DNA from: Amphiura filiformis
Taxonomy: Eukaryota > Echinodermata > Ophiuroidea > Amphilepidida > Amphiuridae
Direction of reading: 5' to 3'
NCBI RefSeq assembly: GCF_039555335.1
Contig: NC_092635.1
Location: 68,112,058-68,176,057 of the forward strand
Length of the DNA: 64,000 bases
Shown here: positions 24,630 to 36,100 of the stretch, one piece after another
Layout: each line of letters opens with the position of its first letter
Position numbering within the stretch: the stretch's first letter is position 1
Notes under the pieces: generated by a model
Databases searched by the model: none
Seen by the model: only the letters and a program-made list of their open reading frames with translations
What the model was told of the DNA's origin: nothing
Position numbers and translations under genes: made by a program

Positions 24630-25090
24630 TTTTACTGGTTTGAAATCAATATCGAAACCAATACCAATAAAGCCTTTTGAACACAAAAACAACCAAAAAT
24701 TGATTTTAGAGCAAGGCTGCCTATTTTGAATTTGAACAGTCTATCTAAAATTTAGTTGGAAGTGCAATTTTTTGATGAGATCGCCTGTTGTGATTGGCTG
24801 TTAACTTCCAAATTTCCATTTTTAGTCTTTACACAATGTCATGTATACATGCTACATCAATTTCTACTAGATTTCGATAGCTTGGGACTCTATAGCCTTC
24901 AATGCCAAGCTATCGGACCACTGCCACCAGTGAGCAAATTAGAAGCTAAAATCTATAATATTTTGCAGTATTTTGATTTGATTTGTTTTGTTCAGGTTTT
25001 GATCCCATAATGCTCAGTGGAAATTTTTGAATGAACTTTGCACCATTAGCTATAGCTCCGACTTTGCAACATCACGGTAGTACTAGACTA

Positions 25091-25344
25091 CCGTAAAAAC
25101 TCGATAGTTAGCATATAGGCTTACTATCGAGCGCTTTTGAAAACATGAAATTGTACCAAAGTCTGGCGCTTTACCAACTGAGCTAATGGGGTTGAGATGC
25201 ACATTTTCAGGTTTACTTGTTCATAACTATGTGCATCAATGATTTGCTCATTGAAACTCGACACTTTTTTGGATGGGGCTCTTCATGTTTGCATGTTTTT
25301 GCTCGATAGTAATCACATATATGCTAACCATCGAGTTTTTAAGG
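25091..25344. mobile_element. MITE with TA flanks that carries a half-tRNA-like block
   Basis: The ends read CCGTAAAAACTCGATAGTTA and CCTTAAAAACTCGATGGTTA on opposite strands. TA lies on both sides (25089-25090, 25345-25346), and a paired ATGTTTTCAAAAGCGCTCG-type subterminal sequence is also present. The inner minus-strand stretch 25190 to 25162 reads ATTAGCTCAGTTGGTAAAGC, which looks like the D arm and A box of a tRNA. No B box is seen. Confidence 0.75.
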
Positions 25345-25718
25345 TATGCCATAGTCGACTTTTGATAAATAAAAACATGTTATTACATGTAATCATGATG
25401 AAAACATTCAGTTGAACTCGAAATTATACTGATATTTAATACATCAAAATACTAGTATAAAATTGTTATGAAAAAGTTTATAATAATTATATTAGTGACA
25501 GTAAAAGAAAAGTATATGTACGTAGGCTTATATTGAATGCAACATATCATAATGTCATAATTATAATGGCACTTTAATACTGAACAATTCTGATTTTAGA
25601 ATCTACCAGTTTATTAATCACGAAAGCCCGCCTTATAAATCGACTATATGTATATTGCATTTTAAATGGGACTTTGATCAGGCAAAGTCCCTAACACACA
25701 CACTGTCAATCATACTTG

Positions 25719-25935
25719 TTCTCGATCATGAGAGCCAACTTGGGTACGCACAGGTATTTGCGTCGAGCGTAATATGCAAATACCGGCGCTTACGGCGCAA
25801 ACACAGCTTTTGAGAATTGACCAATCACACGGTCGTTGCTAGGCAAGGTCAAGGTTCGGTCATGCAGGTCGCGTGATCGTGTTATTCTATGAAAAGTACG
25901 CTGACGCAGAAGGTACATCCTCTCATGATCGAGAA
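25719..25935. mobile_element. MITE with TTCTCGAT ends, copy 2
   Basis: The ends are TTCTCGATCATGAGAG and CTCTCATGATCGAGAA, a clean 16-bp inverted repeat. The body is collinear with 13911-14135 apart from a 9-bp and a few smaller indels. It has no coding capacity. Confidence 0.82.
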
Positions 25936-25976
25936 ATTGTTACTTTGGCTATAGCTAGCTTATTTACGTCAAAAAT

Positions 25977-26365
25977 TAGTACGAGGAACCCATACCGTAG
26001 TAGCTCTGCACAACGGTATGGGATGAAATGTATACAAAAAGCTAGTGCAACGTTGCACTAAAAATACAAGGCTCCTGTAGCTTAAATAGTTGCATGTTTG
26101 TCATAATATTAATTACACAGCTTCTTGTACTTCTTGTCTAAACTCTTATGGTTATGCTTGTAATTGTAATTAATACCCTGGCATTATTTATCCAGAATAA
26201 ATAAAAATTCATTAACACATGATCCATATCGCAGCACCAAAACTGAGTGAGATGGCACTTCAGTGCAAACTTAGATAGGGCAGCACCAATACGAAAATGT
26301 CATACCGATAAATGATGTACACGTCTGTTTTGCCCATTATTTAAGTTTGTGTTGCGAACTAGTCA
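25977..26365. repeat. direct repeat, left copy (with 29449-29910)
   Basis: It starts AGTACGAGGAACCCATACCG with a hairpin (CCCATACCGT paired with ACGGTATGGG). It ends near GTTTTGCCCATTATTTAAGT. It matches 29449-29910 in order, with a few indels. The two copies are in the same orientation, about 3.47 kb apart. Confidence 0.85.
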
Positions 26366-26411
26366 AAAATAGAGATAAATTCGTAACACGTAATTTTAAC
26401 CTAACCTAAGT

Positions 26412-29400
26412 TAGGGTGTCCAGGTCAAAATTTTAAATTGTTAATTGTGTATTTTTTTAAATTTTATCCTAAAGAGTATGTTGAAAGACACTCATTAAAA
26501 TTTTTTTTATCAAAATCGGACCGTCTGGTCCCCAGATACAACCGTTTTAAGGCGTCAAAAAGCGCAATTTTAAATCGTTTTGGTAAAAAGTGCAAAAAGA
26601 GGCGCTTTTGTAGACAATATGTAAACAAAATTACTGTTTCTTTGACACTGCAATGTTTGTTATTGGAAGTATTCATCCCTTGTCTAACTATATTCCAAGT
26701 TTTATTCAAATAGCTATAGCCATTCTTGAGTTATCGCACTTTGAAAAACATCGTTTTGCCTCATATTTGATATTACCCATAATGCATTGCTTTCATGGCT
26801 CCACCTGTGAATCAAGCCTGTACAATCTCTATGGGGAATAACAAAAATTGTGCTACAAATACATTTTCTAAAGTACTGTTGTGAAGTTATTTGAAATGCA
26901 ATTCTTATGTAACTTGGCATGTTGGTAGTACACATGATGTGGATCAAGTTTTATGTTCAATAGTTTGATGTTTTGTTAGTTTTAAGGCTTAATTTGCATA
27001 AATTAGCATATCTTACAGCGATGGTACAAATGAAGCTCAAGATTTGCTATAATAAATTTGTTTGGTAATGTTTGCTATGTGATCTGTTTACACTTGACAG
27101 CAACTGTATAATATTGTTGAGAAGTGAATTAAGTATGATATGTTGTTCATATGAACTTTTTAAAATTAAAATAACATACTTAAAATGGGATGTTCCATTT
27201 AATTAAAGGGGTAATTTTAATTGTTCTTCAATTTCGACCCTTTGTCTCTTGAGGGAACACATGTATACATGAATGCTCACATTTTCTATTGTAATGTTGC
27301 TAATAAAATTTACCTGTACTTGAAAGAACACAATTCTAGTCTTTGTCATTTTTATAATGTATAAATATTTTTGTTGAAGATAATGGAGTAGGCCTGCTCA
27401 ATGCATGGAACAAGTATAGTGAATCAATCCACGTTGAGGGATTTTTGTAACTTCAATTTAGGTTCACATGTATTTAAATGTAGGCTTTATGAATTGTTTT
27501 GATTATATGTAATGTACATTTGTTTCCTATTTGATGTAAAAATAGGATGGTTGAAAAATAAAATAAAAATCATTTAATACAAGTCTCATTCAATTGCAAA
27601 CTGAGTGGAATATTCCATTTTGTTTATGGGTATTTCAAAGTATAGACCGAGGAGCAATTTAACCCTTGCAAAATGTGAACCACAAATTAGAGCTAAGATT
27701 AATATGAAAGAACATCAACAAACAATTCTTTAATTGACTTGATTGAGCATATTCAAAACAAAAAACAAAACAAAACAAACAAACAAAAACCTCAAAGATA
27801 AAGTCCCATATCCCCTTAAACTCTCCTGTTTCATGAAATTACCAGTAACTTGAGACCTGAACAAAAACTTCAAAGATAAAGTCCCATATCCCCCTTAAAC
27901 TCTCCTGTTTCATGAAATTACCAGTAACTTGAGACCTGTTATATTAAAATACGAAAATATTTAAAAAACATTTAAAGAGATTTATTTGCATGTCTTCCTT
28001 TCACATCTCATGCCCCAAACCCCTTCCCATCCCTCTTTCCCGGTCCCCCTCCCCCCCTCTCACCACCCATTGTCGGTGTGTATTTTTTTTAAATAAATTT
28101 TTTTTTTTTTTTTTTTTTTAAGCGGGCTTAAATTCGAAAAAGAAACAACTAAAATGTTGTATATAAAATAAACATACTAAATAAATAAGTGTTATTTAAA
28201 AAAAAAATGAAAAACTAATCTAAATTTAGGGCTTTGAAAAGTGCCCTCAATATCATACAAATCACCCTGAGACATCACCCTATTCCAATCAATGGAATAG
28301 CCCAGCTACACCTCGTGCGCGACTGTAATCACTGCATACTTGGCCTGTTGGGTGATACCATATTGACCAGCAATCGTAGTAGACAATCAATGAGGGACAA
28401 CATATTAATGGTTTGCGTGGTTGCATTTAAACAAATCATTACGTTAGAAATATAAATAACATTCTATTCACCATCTGCAAGCCTATGATCTTTTTAAACA
28501 AAAACCTGTACCACATAACTGCCTGGTTTTTATTGTTTATAAAACTCGGGATAAAACATCTCTAAAATGTACCAGAAGATGAACAGTCATTTTTTTTATT
28601 ACAATCACCAACACAGAACCGGCCCCAACCGGCTTCGAGCGAACCACGTGTTAGTTGAATACGGCAACACATGCAGACTCGACATCGCGCCGTCATACAG
28701 AACAGGCACATGCCTTGGTTTTGCACGTACGCTTGTTATGTGCACCAACAGCGGGGACGATATTGCGTGAGCTAGCTGGCAACACAGCAGCTGATTTTCA
28801 CCTTGTTTCTCATTGAAACCAACGGGCGGGTATGGTATGACAATGTATGGGAAAGAAAATACACGTGGGCGATTTACAGAGATTTTTTTAAATGGATCTT
28901 GTAGCTGACAGAACAAGCTTTATTTTGATATCACATACAGTATATTGGGCCACGGGAACCATATTTCCGTAAGTGATACATTTTTAAAAAAAATATTAAA
29001 TATTTTTCCTTTATCAAAAATCTAGGGATTTCAGTATATAGGGCATTGAAGTCTGTACTTAATATACAATTAATAAAAATAATCATTTATAGGCCGCGTG
29101 TAGTTTCTATTTTGAGATATAAATCACCATTTTGACGAAAAATATTGGAGCCATCACAAAAAAACGAACAACATGGCCGCTCGGAGTCTCAAAAAACCTC
29201 AACTTTGGAAAAACGTAGATGCAAAAATACTCATCGGATTTCAATATTTTTTGGATTTCTATTTGATTTCATCCCTTTTAGTTGTATTACGAAGTTGTAT
29301 AGCTCTATCTTAAATATTAAACAAATGAGAGCAGTTCTAAAACGTTTGCTTTTTGCGTTCAACAAGCCGTGTGCTTGTGTGTGAATGGAAAACAACGGTA

Positions 29401-29428
29401 CGCCGTGCGCTGCACAGTGGACACCCTA
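26412..29428. mobile_element. 3.0-kb hAT-like insertion between the direct repeats
   Basis: The ends are TAGGGTGTCCA at the left and its reverse complement at the right. CCTAAGT is repeated on each side (26405-26411, 29429-29435), possibly 8 bp with the preceding A. The interior is AT-rich and not palindromic. It includes a 78-bp tandem duplication and a more GC-balanced block at 28560-28920. No transposase domain is recognised. The short ends make the call moderate. Confidence 0.55.
27784..27938. repeat. 78-bp tandem duplication
   Basis: Two adjacent copies start at 27784 and 27862 with CAAAAACCTCAAAGATAAAG-type sequence and end ACTTGAGACCTG. They differ by only a few bases, so the duplication is recent. 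Confidence 0.9.
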
Positions 29429-29448
29429 CCTAAGTCCTAATTCTTTTT

Positions 29449-29910
29449 AGTACGAGGAACCCATACCGTGCCAGCTTAGCTCTGCTAATCACGGTATGGG
29501 ATGATCTGTATCTGAAAAGCTAGTGCAACATCATTGCATGATTTCAATTAGAGTTTGCACTAAAAAATACAAGGCTCCTGTGGCTTAAATAGTTGCATGT
29601 TTATCATAATATTAATTACGCAGCTTCTTGTACTTCTTGTCTAAACAACTATCATGACTATGCTTGAAATTGTAATTAATATTTTTTTGTTTATCCAGAA
29701 TAAATAAAAATTCATTAGCACATGAGTCATGATCCAAATCGGCGCACCAAAATTGAGATGGCACTTCTGCTTCTGCTTAATTACTCCCCAACGCTACAAT
29801 CGTAACCAGGCGAGGAGGGAAACTTAAATAGGGCAGCACCAATACGAAAATGTCATACCGATAAATGACGTGTCTGTTTTGCCCGGTTTTTTAAGTTTAC
29901 GTTGTGAACT
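29449..29910. repeat. direct repeat, right copy (with 25977-26365)
   Basis: Same sequence as 25977-26365, with the CCCATACCGT hairpin at its start and two extra segments (around 29555 and 29775-29820). It begins just to the right of the hAT-like insertion. Confidence 0.85.
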
Positions 29911-30222
29911 AAATTTTTTTTTTATAGCTAGAAGAGTGGTCTAAAAGAAAAGATCGCCGCATGCTTTAGTATACATATGTAGTCTACTCTATGAAATGGT
30001 GAAACAATACAAACTGAACACACGGACTAGCATGCTATTGCTAGACAGTAAACAGTGGCAGTGCAGTCATGGCAGTGCAGAGTGCAATCAGCTTTCAGTA
30101 CCCGGTACATGTTTTGTACCGGCATTTGGTTGCAATCTCAGACCCAGTGATTTTTTTAAATGTCAAGCTTAAGTTATGCAACTGTTTTCGTCAAATTTTG
30201 AGCTTCAATTCTGACACTTACC

Positions 30223-30715
30223 TCGTTTGCCTGATGTGTAGTTACTAAAGAGTTGATCCAAGGGTTTATTTAATATCAAAGTCCTTCTGAATCGCGTAAT
30301 TTCCGACAGTATTGCACAGAAACTTCGCGAATGTATTGACAAGAAAATGAGAAATCCCCGGATACCAAATTACCCACAATCCTTCACGATCGACTATTAT
30401 CTCTTCTACTGTCTGTTAAGTTACCGCTTCTAATGTATTTTCTTCAGTTCTTCAGATAATTGAAACGCCAATGGTTGTAGCAGAGGTTAGTCCCTGTGCG
30501 TTAGACTTCTTTGCATGCTTTAATACAGGCATACCAATCCCGTGTAATCAAAGCGGAAGAACTTGTGCATTTGATGCATTTGCTAAAGTCTTTACTGTAG
30601 CATAATTTTTGTGTAGATTTGTGAAATTGTGAGGGTTTTTTTAGCGATTTTTATGGGTTAATGTTGTGATCTTGATATTAGAACTGCATCACTCAAATCT
30701 TGTAGAACAAGCAAA
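30223..30715 (+). promoter_or_regulatory. CLP1: CLP1 upstream region / 5' UTR, possibly bidirectional
   Basis: This stretch directly precedes the CLP1 start codon and has no TATA box that I can see. A CCAAT motif in the context CGCCAATGG lies at 30468-30472, about 245 bp before the ATG. A TACCCACAATCC sequence lies at 30370-30381. On the minus strand a strong donor-like GAG|GTAAGTGT occurs at 30222/30221, which could mark a divergent untranslated first exon. The transcription start is not resolved. Confidence 0.4.
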
Positions 30716-30745
30716 ATGGCAGAATCGGAAGGAAATCAAGGAGAG
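30716..30745 (+). CDS. CLP1: CLP1 exon 1 (codons 1-10)
   Basis: Encodes [10 protein letters not shown] and ends GAG|gtaagaat, phase 0. The ATG sits in a good context (AAAATGG). The N-terminus is poorly conserved in the family, so the start rests on context, the splice site and the total length of 425. Confidence 0.85.
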
Positions 30746-33124
30746 GTAAGAATATGTTTGATTTTATCATGTTTGATTTCATGATTTGCTCGAATCTCCA
30801 ATTCCATTCTCAAAATCTCACTCATGTCTATCTCTATCATGTCTATCTCTATGGTTGAGTCGGCAGGGAAATAAACATCACGCCAACTTGATTGGTGCTC
30901 TCGCGTGTTTTGTAAGCTTACCTATCATACTCATACTCGACTCATAGGCTATCAAATATTCAGTTGGTGTGATATGCACATTGTGCACCTAATTACCGAC
31001 TTAACCAAAAGAAGAAGAAAAAGAAGAAGAAATATCATGCTATCAATCATGCAGGCAATCATGTTTCAATCATGCATGCATCAGACAGTTGTACATATAA
31101 TTTGTGTCTAGTTTTTTTATAGTAAGTAGTAAGGGCAATATCGTGTTTGACGGCCCACTGTTTTGCCGCCAAAATTTGACTCCCTGGCTTACTGAAAATT
31201 AATCAATAATATCTGCGAGCTGTATAAGCGGATGTTTTTTCTGTCGTCTGTGATAAAATACAAAGGCGAGAGATTGCGTAGTTGTGCAAGTGAAATTATG
31301 TAGGGTCTAACATCATCAAGCTTAATATATAATCGTGTTTGGCGGCCCACCTACACGCAAATAATAGAATTTTCCCATAGGGTGGGCATGAAACACGATT
31401 ATATATATAGGGTCGACCATCACCCAGCTTAATATATAATCGTGTTTGGCGGCCCACCTACACGCAAATAATTGAATATTCCCATAGGGTGGGCGTAAAC
31501 ACGATTATATATATATAAACTTTCAACAAGCTAAAACTAAAATAAGTCCCGTCCGGAGGGGCAGAAAGAGGGTTTCCTTTGGGGGATAAATTGCGCAGCA
31601 AAAGCGGGGTTTAGAAGATTTTATGAGGCTATAACAAGCTTAAACTAAAAAAGAGCGGGAACATTTTGGCGGGAGACTTAAGTTTTAAAAAGGCGGAAAA
31701 TTATAAAACTGAACTTGGATCATCAAGCTTATATATAATCGTGTTTGGCGCCCACCAACACGCAAATAATAGAATTTTCCCATAGGGTGGGCCGCGAAAC
31801 ACGATTAGGCCTATATATATAGGGTCGAACATCATCAAGCTTAATATATAATCGTGTTTGGCGGCCCACCTACACGCAAATAATTGAATATTCCCATAGG
31901 GTGGGCCATAAACACGATTATATATATATAGGCTTTCCAACAAGCTAAAACTAAAAATAAGTCCCGTCCGGAGGACGAGAAAGAGGTTTCCTTTGGGGGA
32001 TAAATTGCGCAGCAAAAGCGGGGTTTAGAAGTTTTTTGGGCTATAACAAGCTTAAACTAGAAAAGCGGGAACATTTTTGCGGAAACTTAAGTTTTAAAAA
32101 GGCGGAAAATTATAAAACTGAACTTGGATCATCAAGCTTAATATATAATCGTGTTTGACGGCCCACCTACACGCAAATAATTGAATTTTCCCATAGGGTG
32201 GGCCGCGAAACACGATTATATATATAGGGTCGAACATCATCAAGCTTAATATATAATCGTGTTTGGCGGCCCACCTATAAATAATTGAATATTCCCATAG
32301 GGTGGGCCATAAACACGATTATATATATATAGGCTTTCCAACAAGCTAAAACTAAAAATAAGTCCCGTCCGGAGGGCGAAAAGGGTTTCCTTTGGGGGAT
32401 AAATTGCGCAGCAAAAGCGGGGTTTAGAAGATTTTTTGAGGCTATAACAAGCTTAAACTAGAAAGAGCGGGAACATTTTGGCGGGAAACTTAAGTTTTAA
32501 AAAGGCGGGAAAATTATAAAACTGTTTATTCCATGACACTATAATATATTGTGAGACAATAAACCGTTAAAAATAGGCCTATATCATGCCGTCACAAAAA
32601 ACAGGCCCCTAGCATGATTAAAATAATTATAAATCAACGCAATATAACTTGATTTTGCCTTTATTCCGTTAAGACTGTAACACAGAATATTGCTGTATGA
32701 TTAAGCCAATGTAGGCTACTTTGAAATCATTCCTAATTTTTACATTTATTCCGTTCGGTAGAGTGCGGAATAAAGCAAATTAATCAACTGCGCTTGAATT
32801 ATTATTACCTCTAAAAATATCGTATAGGCCTATATCTCATACCATACTGCACTAGAATGTCAGCATGATCATGTATAATCAACAAATATTTGCATATTCC
32901 GTTATTAGGCCTACTGTTACATGCTTTGACTTGATACCGTGTTTAAAAGTTGGGAAATGACACTGATTCGATTTATTCCGTAAAAGAATAAGACTGATAA
33001 TTAAAAAAGCAATTGCTTTTTAAAAAATATTATTACAGACAAAATTTTACGGAATAAATTGCATACTTTATAGGCCTACTATGATTTATTCCGTCATTTT
33101 ATAGCCGACACGCGACAATAAAAG

Positions 33125-33157
<33 letters not shown>

Positions 33158-36100
33158 AGGCACAATTTTGACGGAATAAATTGCATACTTCATGCTTAGG
33201 ACTACTATGATTTATTCCGTTATTACTGTAACATGTTATGACTTGATCCCGTGTTTAAAAGTTGGGAAGTGATACTGATTCGATTTATTCCGTTAAAAGA
33301 ATAAAACTGATAATTTAAAAAAAAAACCCATTTTTATATTATTAGGCCTACAGACAAAATTTTGACGGAATAAATTGCATACTTTATGCCTAGGCCTACT
33401 ACTATGATTTATTCCGTCATTTATAGCCGATAGCGACAATAACAGATTTATCTGCATAATTTTGACGGAATAAATGGCATGCCATAGTATAGGCCCTCTG
33501 AATTGCTATTTATTCTGTTAAAAACCCGGGTTAAAAACGCATACGTTTACAAAATGTACTGGATGATGAACATATAGGCCTAACTATACGATTAAACAAC
33601 GGAATAAATGCTTTTCATTTTTACCGCTCCCAATTTTGTTTTAATAGGCATAGTAGGATAGGACAATACAAGAAAGAATGCTCTCAAAGACAAAAAGCTA
33701 CAAAAGCAACACTGGCAAACTGTATTTTATTTCTTTTTTTTTTAATTTACTATAATTTTCACCAAGATACATTTCTACACATTAAATATAATATCTTACC
33801 AAATTTTTTAACAAGATTATAGGACAATACAGCAAGAAAACATTAAACAATTCAAAAACATCATCATTTTTGCTATTTGCGTATAGTCGACCAATTTTCA
33901 GTAAGCTAGGGGTCCATCTTTGGCGCCAAAATAGTGGGCCGTGAAATACGATATTGCCGTAGTAAGTACAAATTTCGAACGTTTGAGGACTTGTTTTCAA
34001 GTTGTAGGAAGTTCCATAAATAATGATTGATTGTAAACTCAACTATTTCGCTCAGTCTAAAACTAAACTAAAAGTTGGCGATCTTTTCCTTTAGACCACC
34101 CTCGCTATATTATATCTGGTTCCATACAGCAATCGCAGTATTGCTGTCTGTAAGCAGAATGCAATTGAGACGTTGTGAATTGAGGCGTCGGAGCCGGTCA
34201 AACACAGAGGACTAGCCTACATCCCGTATCCTACTATCACTCAAACAAGCAAATCTCTTCACGAATTCACTCACCTTGCGATCCTACATCATCAGTTGAA
34301 ACAAACATCTAAGTTTCCAAAAACAACTTTGTCATTCCTCAAAACTACAAGTAACTTCATGAATAAAAAATTGAAATCATACTATTACCCGTTATTGAAA
34401 ATTTTGTTCGATTTATGTGAACCAAAAGAAGCGCGAGTCGAGTTCAGTTTACCAAAATGGTAGCTCCTGCCTCCTGGTCACCTCAGATATGGCGTCAGTA
34501 TCAAGCTGCTTATTAAGCGGTGGATCGGATTGGTTGAAATCAACGCCACGTTTTTGACCTTACAGGGGTCAGAGATATGCATATTCATGTATGAAAACAG
34601 CGATGCGGATATAGTATCATCACCGAGAACTGAGAATTGTGACATTTTCGATGTTTGTACCGGGGAATTTCAGACACGGAGACTCAGCGGAGATTTGAAA
34701 AATTCGTCAAAAGGTAACCAAAGGGTTGGGGATCGCATTTTTAACTATCACTAAATGTTTGGAATTGAGGTCGACTAAAAAGTAGACAGTTTGGGGACTG
34801 TAATTGGTGTAGATGTCACATTTTGAACAGTGAGCGATAAGTGACCAATTTCATGCTCAGCACAAGTGACTATCTTTACACAGGGTATCGCTATATAGGG
34901 ACTAAATTATTACTTTTGCATCAAGGTTTACTTTTGCATCAAGGTTAAACAGTTGACAAACACTTTGAAGTCAAGGTTTAATATATTTGAAGGAGAGCAG
35001 GGCTTCGATAAATGAGGGAAATTATGGGGTAAAAAACAAGGTCAAAACAACTTTTTGCAAACAAGTGAAAATGCCTATTATGCTCGGAAGTTTTTGTCTT
35101 AAAAACAATTTAAAAATTATCGGAAAAACAAGAAATGTACCTTCATAAAAGCAGCATCACTTCCATTACATGAAAAGATGATCAGATGAGTGGAAACTGG
35201 CAAAGAATTTGTGAAATGAGGGAATTTTTTTAAGAAAAATACATCGCGTTTTTCGACAAATTTGCCATCTTGAATAAATTCAGAATTGCGTCACGCAGTA
35301 AAAAACTGTCAAACGCGTTTGAAAATGCTTGATACGCGAGCGTTAATCTTTGTTTATAGTATATATGTCACAAAATAATTGAAAATTATATTAACTTAGT
35401 GGTTAAAAATGTTTACAAATCTGTAATTTGCAATCATTTGCAGTCATGATTGGCTGCGTTTACTTCTGAACTTCCATTGCTTAATGCCCCCAGCATACTT
35501 TCCTGCCGCTTGCCGCTGCGGCAAGCGGCAGGTCGTTTCAACCAATGACAAGCCTTGATTGTGTCCATTTGTCTGCAATGTGTGTGCGCCACGCCGCTCA
35601 GCGGCAAGTGGCAGGCAGTGTTTACTCTCTCTGGAAATTGGGTGCGCCAAATGAAACATTTTCTTCCCAAATTGGCCCAATTTTGGCCCAGTAATTCCCC
35701 AAATTGACTAATTGTAATACAGCATTACAAATTTTTGTGAGACAAAAATAATTTTCACTGGGCCAAAATTGAGACATACGGCCTCTGAGTAAACACTGGT
35801 GGCAGGGTAGTATGAAACCAGCTTTACAAATCTGACTGGATTTCGAAAGCAACAGTCTCTAGCCTCGAATGTGAAGCTTATCGGTGAGCAAATTTGTGGC
35901 TAGACTTCCTAAGCAAGGACTGCCCAATTTGGCACAGTTTACGGTGTAAAAAGCCTGATCAAAACTGGCGGATGGACATTTTTATGTTTTGTAGGACAAA
36001 GTTGACCTTACAGACAAATTTTTGTCCCCATTTGGCAGTCTTTCGTTTGTTTTTGAAATAAATTTTGTCTGTAAAGTGCGCCAAGGCTTGTGGATCAACG

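Larger units (their letters stand above)
31125..33968. mobile_element. 2.8-kb foldback element with its end motif repeated internally
   Basis: The terminal inverted repeats of about 70 bp contain GGCAATATCGTGTTTGACGG at the left. The right end, near 33900-33960, carries the inverted partner with GGCCGTGAAATACGATATTG. The core motif TCGTGTTTGRCGGCCCAC also forms both stems of six internal hairpins (31309-32340). The right half (32640-33620) is a different tandem array with TTTATTCCGT in both orientations. It lies in CLP1 intron 1 and has no coding capacity. Confidence 0.6.
29923..34109. repeat. inverted pair of about 35-bp ends bracketing CLP1 exon 1
   Basis: A left sequence (29923-29958) and a right sequence (34077-34109) are inverted copies. 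Both start TATAGC and share 22 of 23 bases through GGTCTAAA and AAAAGATCGCC. They lie 4.2 kb apart with the CLP1 promoter, exon 1 and the 31-34 kb foldback between them. They could be the ends of one large element or two unrelated MITE remnants. Confidence 0.45.

Noticed and set aside
25977..29910. LTR retrotransposon with 400-bp LTRs
   Set aside because: No TG...CA ends, primer-binding site, polypurine tract or gag/pol is seen, and the inner DNA has its own TIRs and target duplication.
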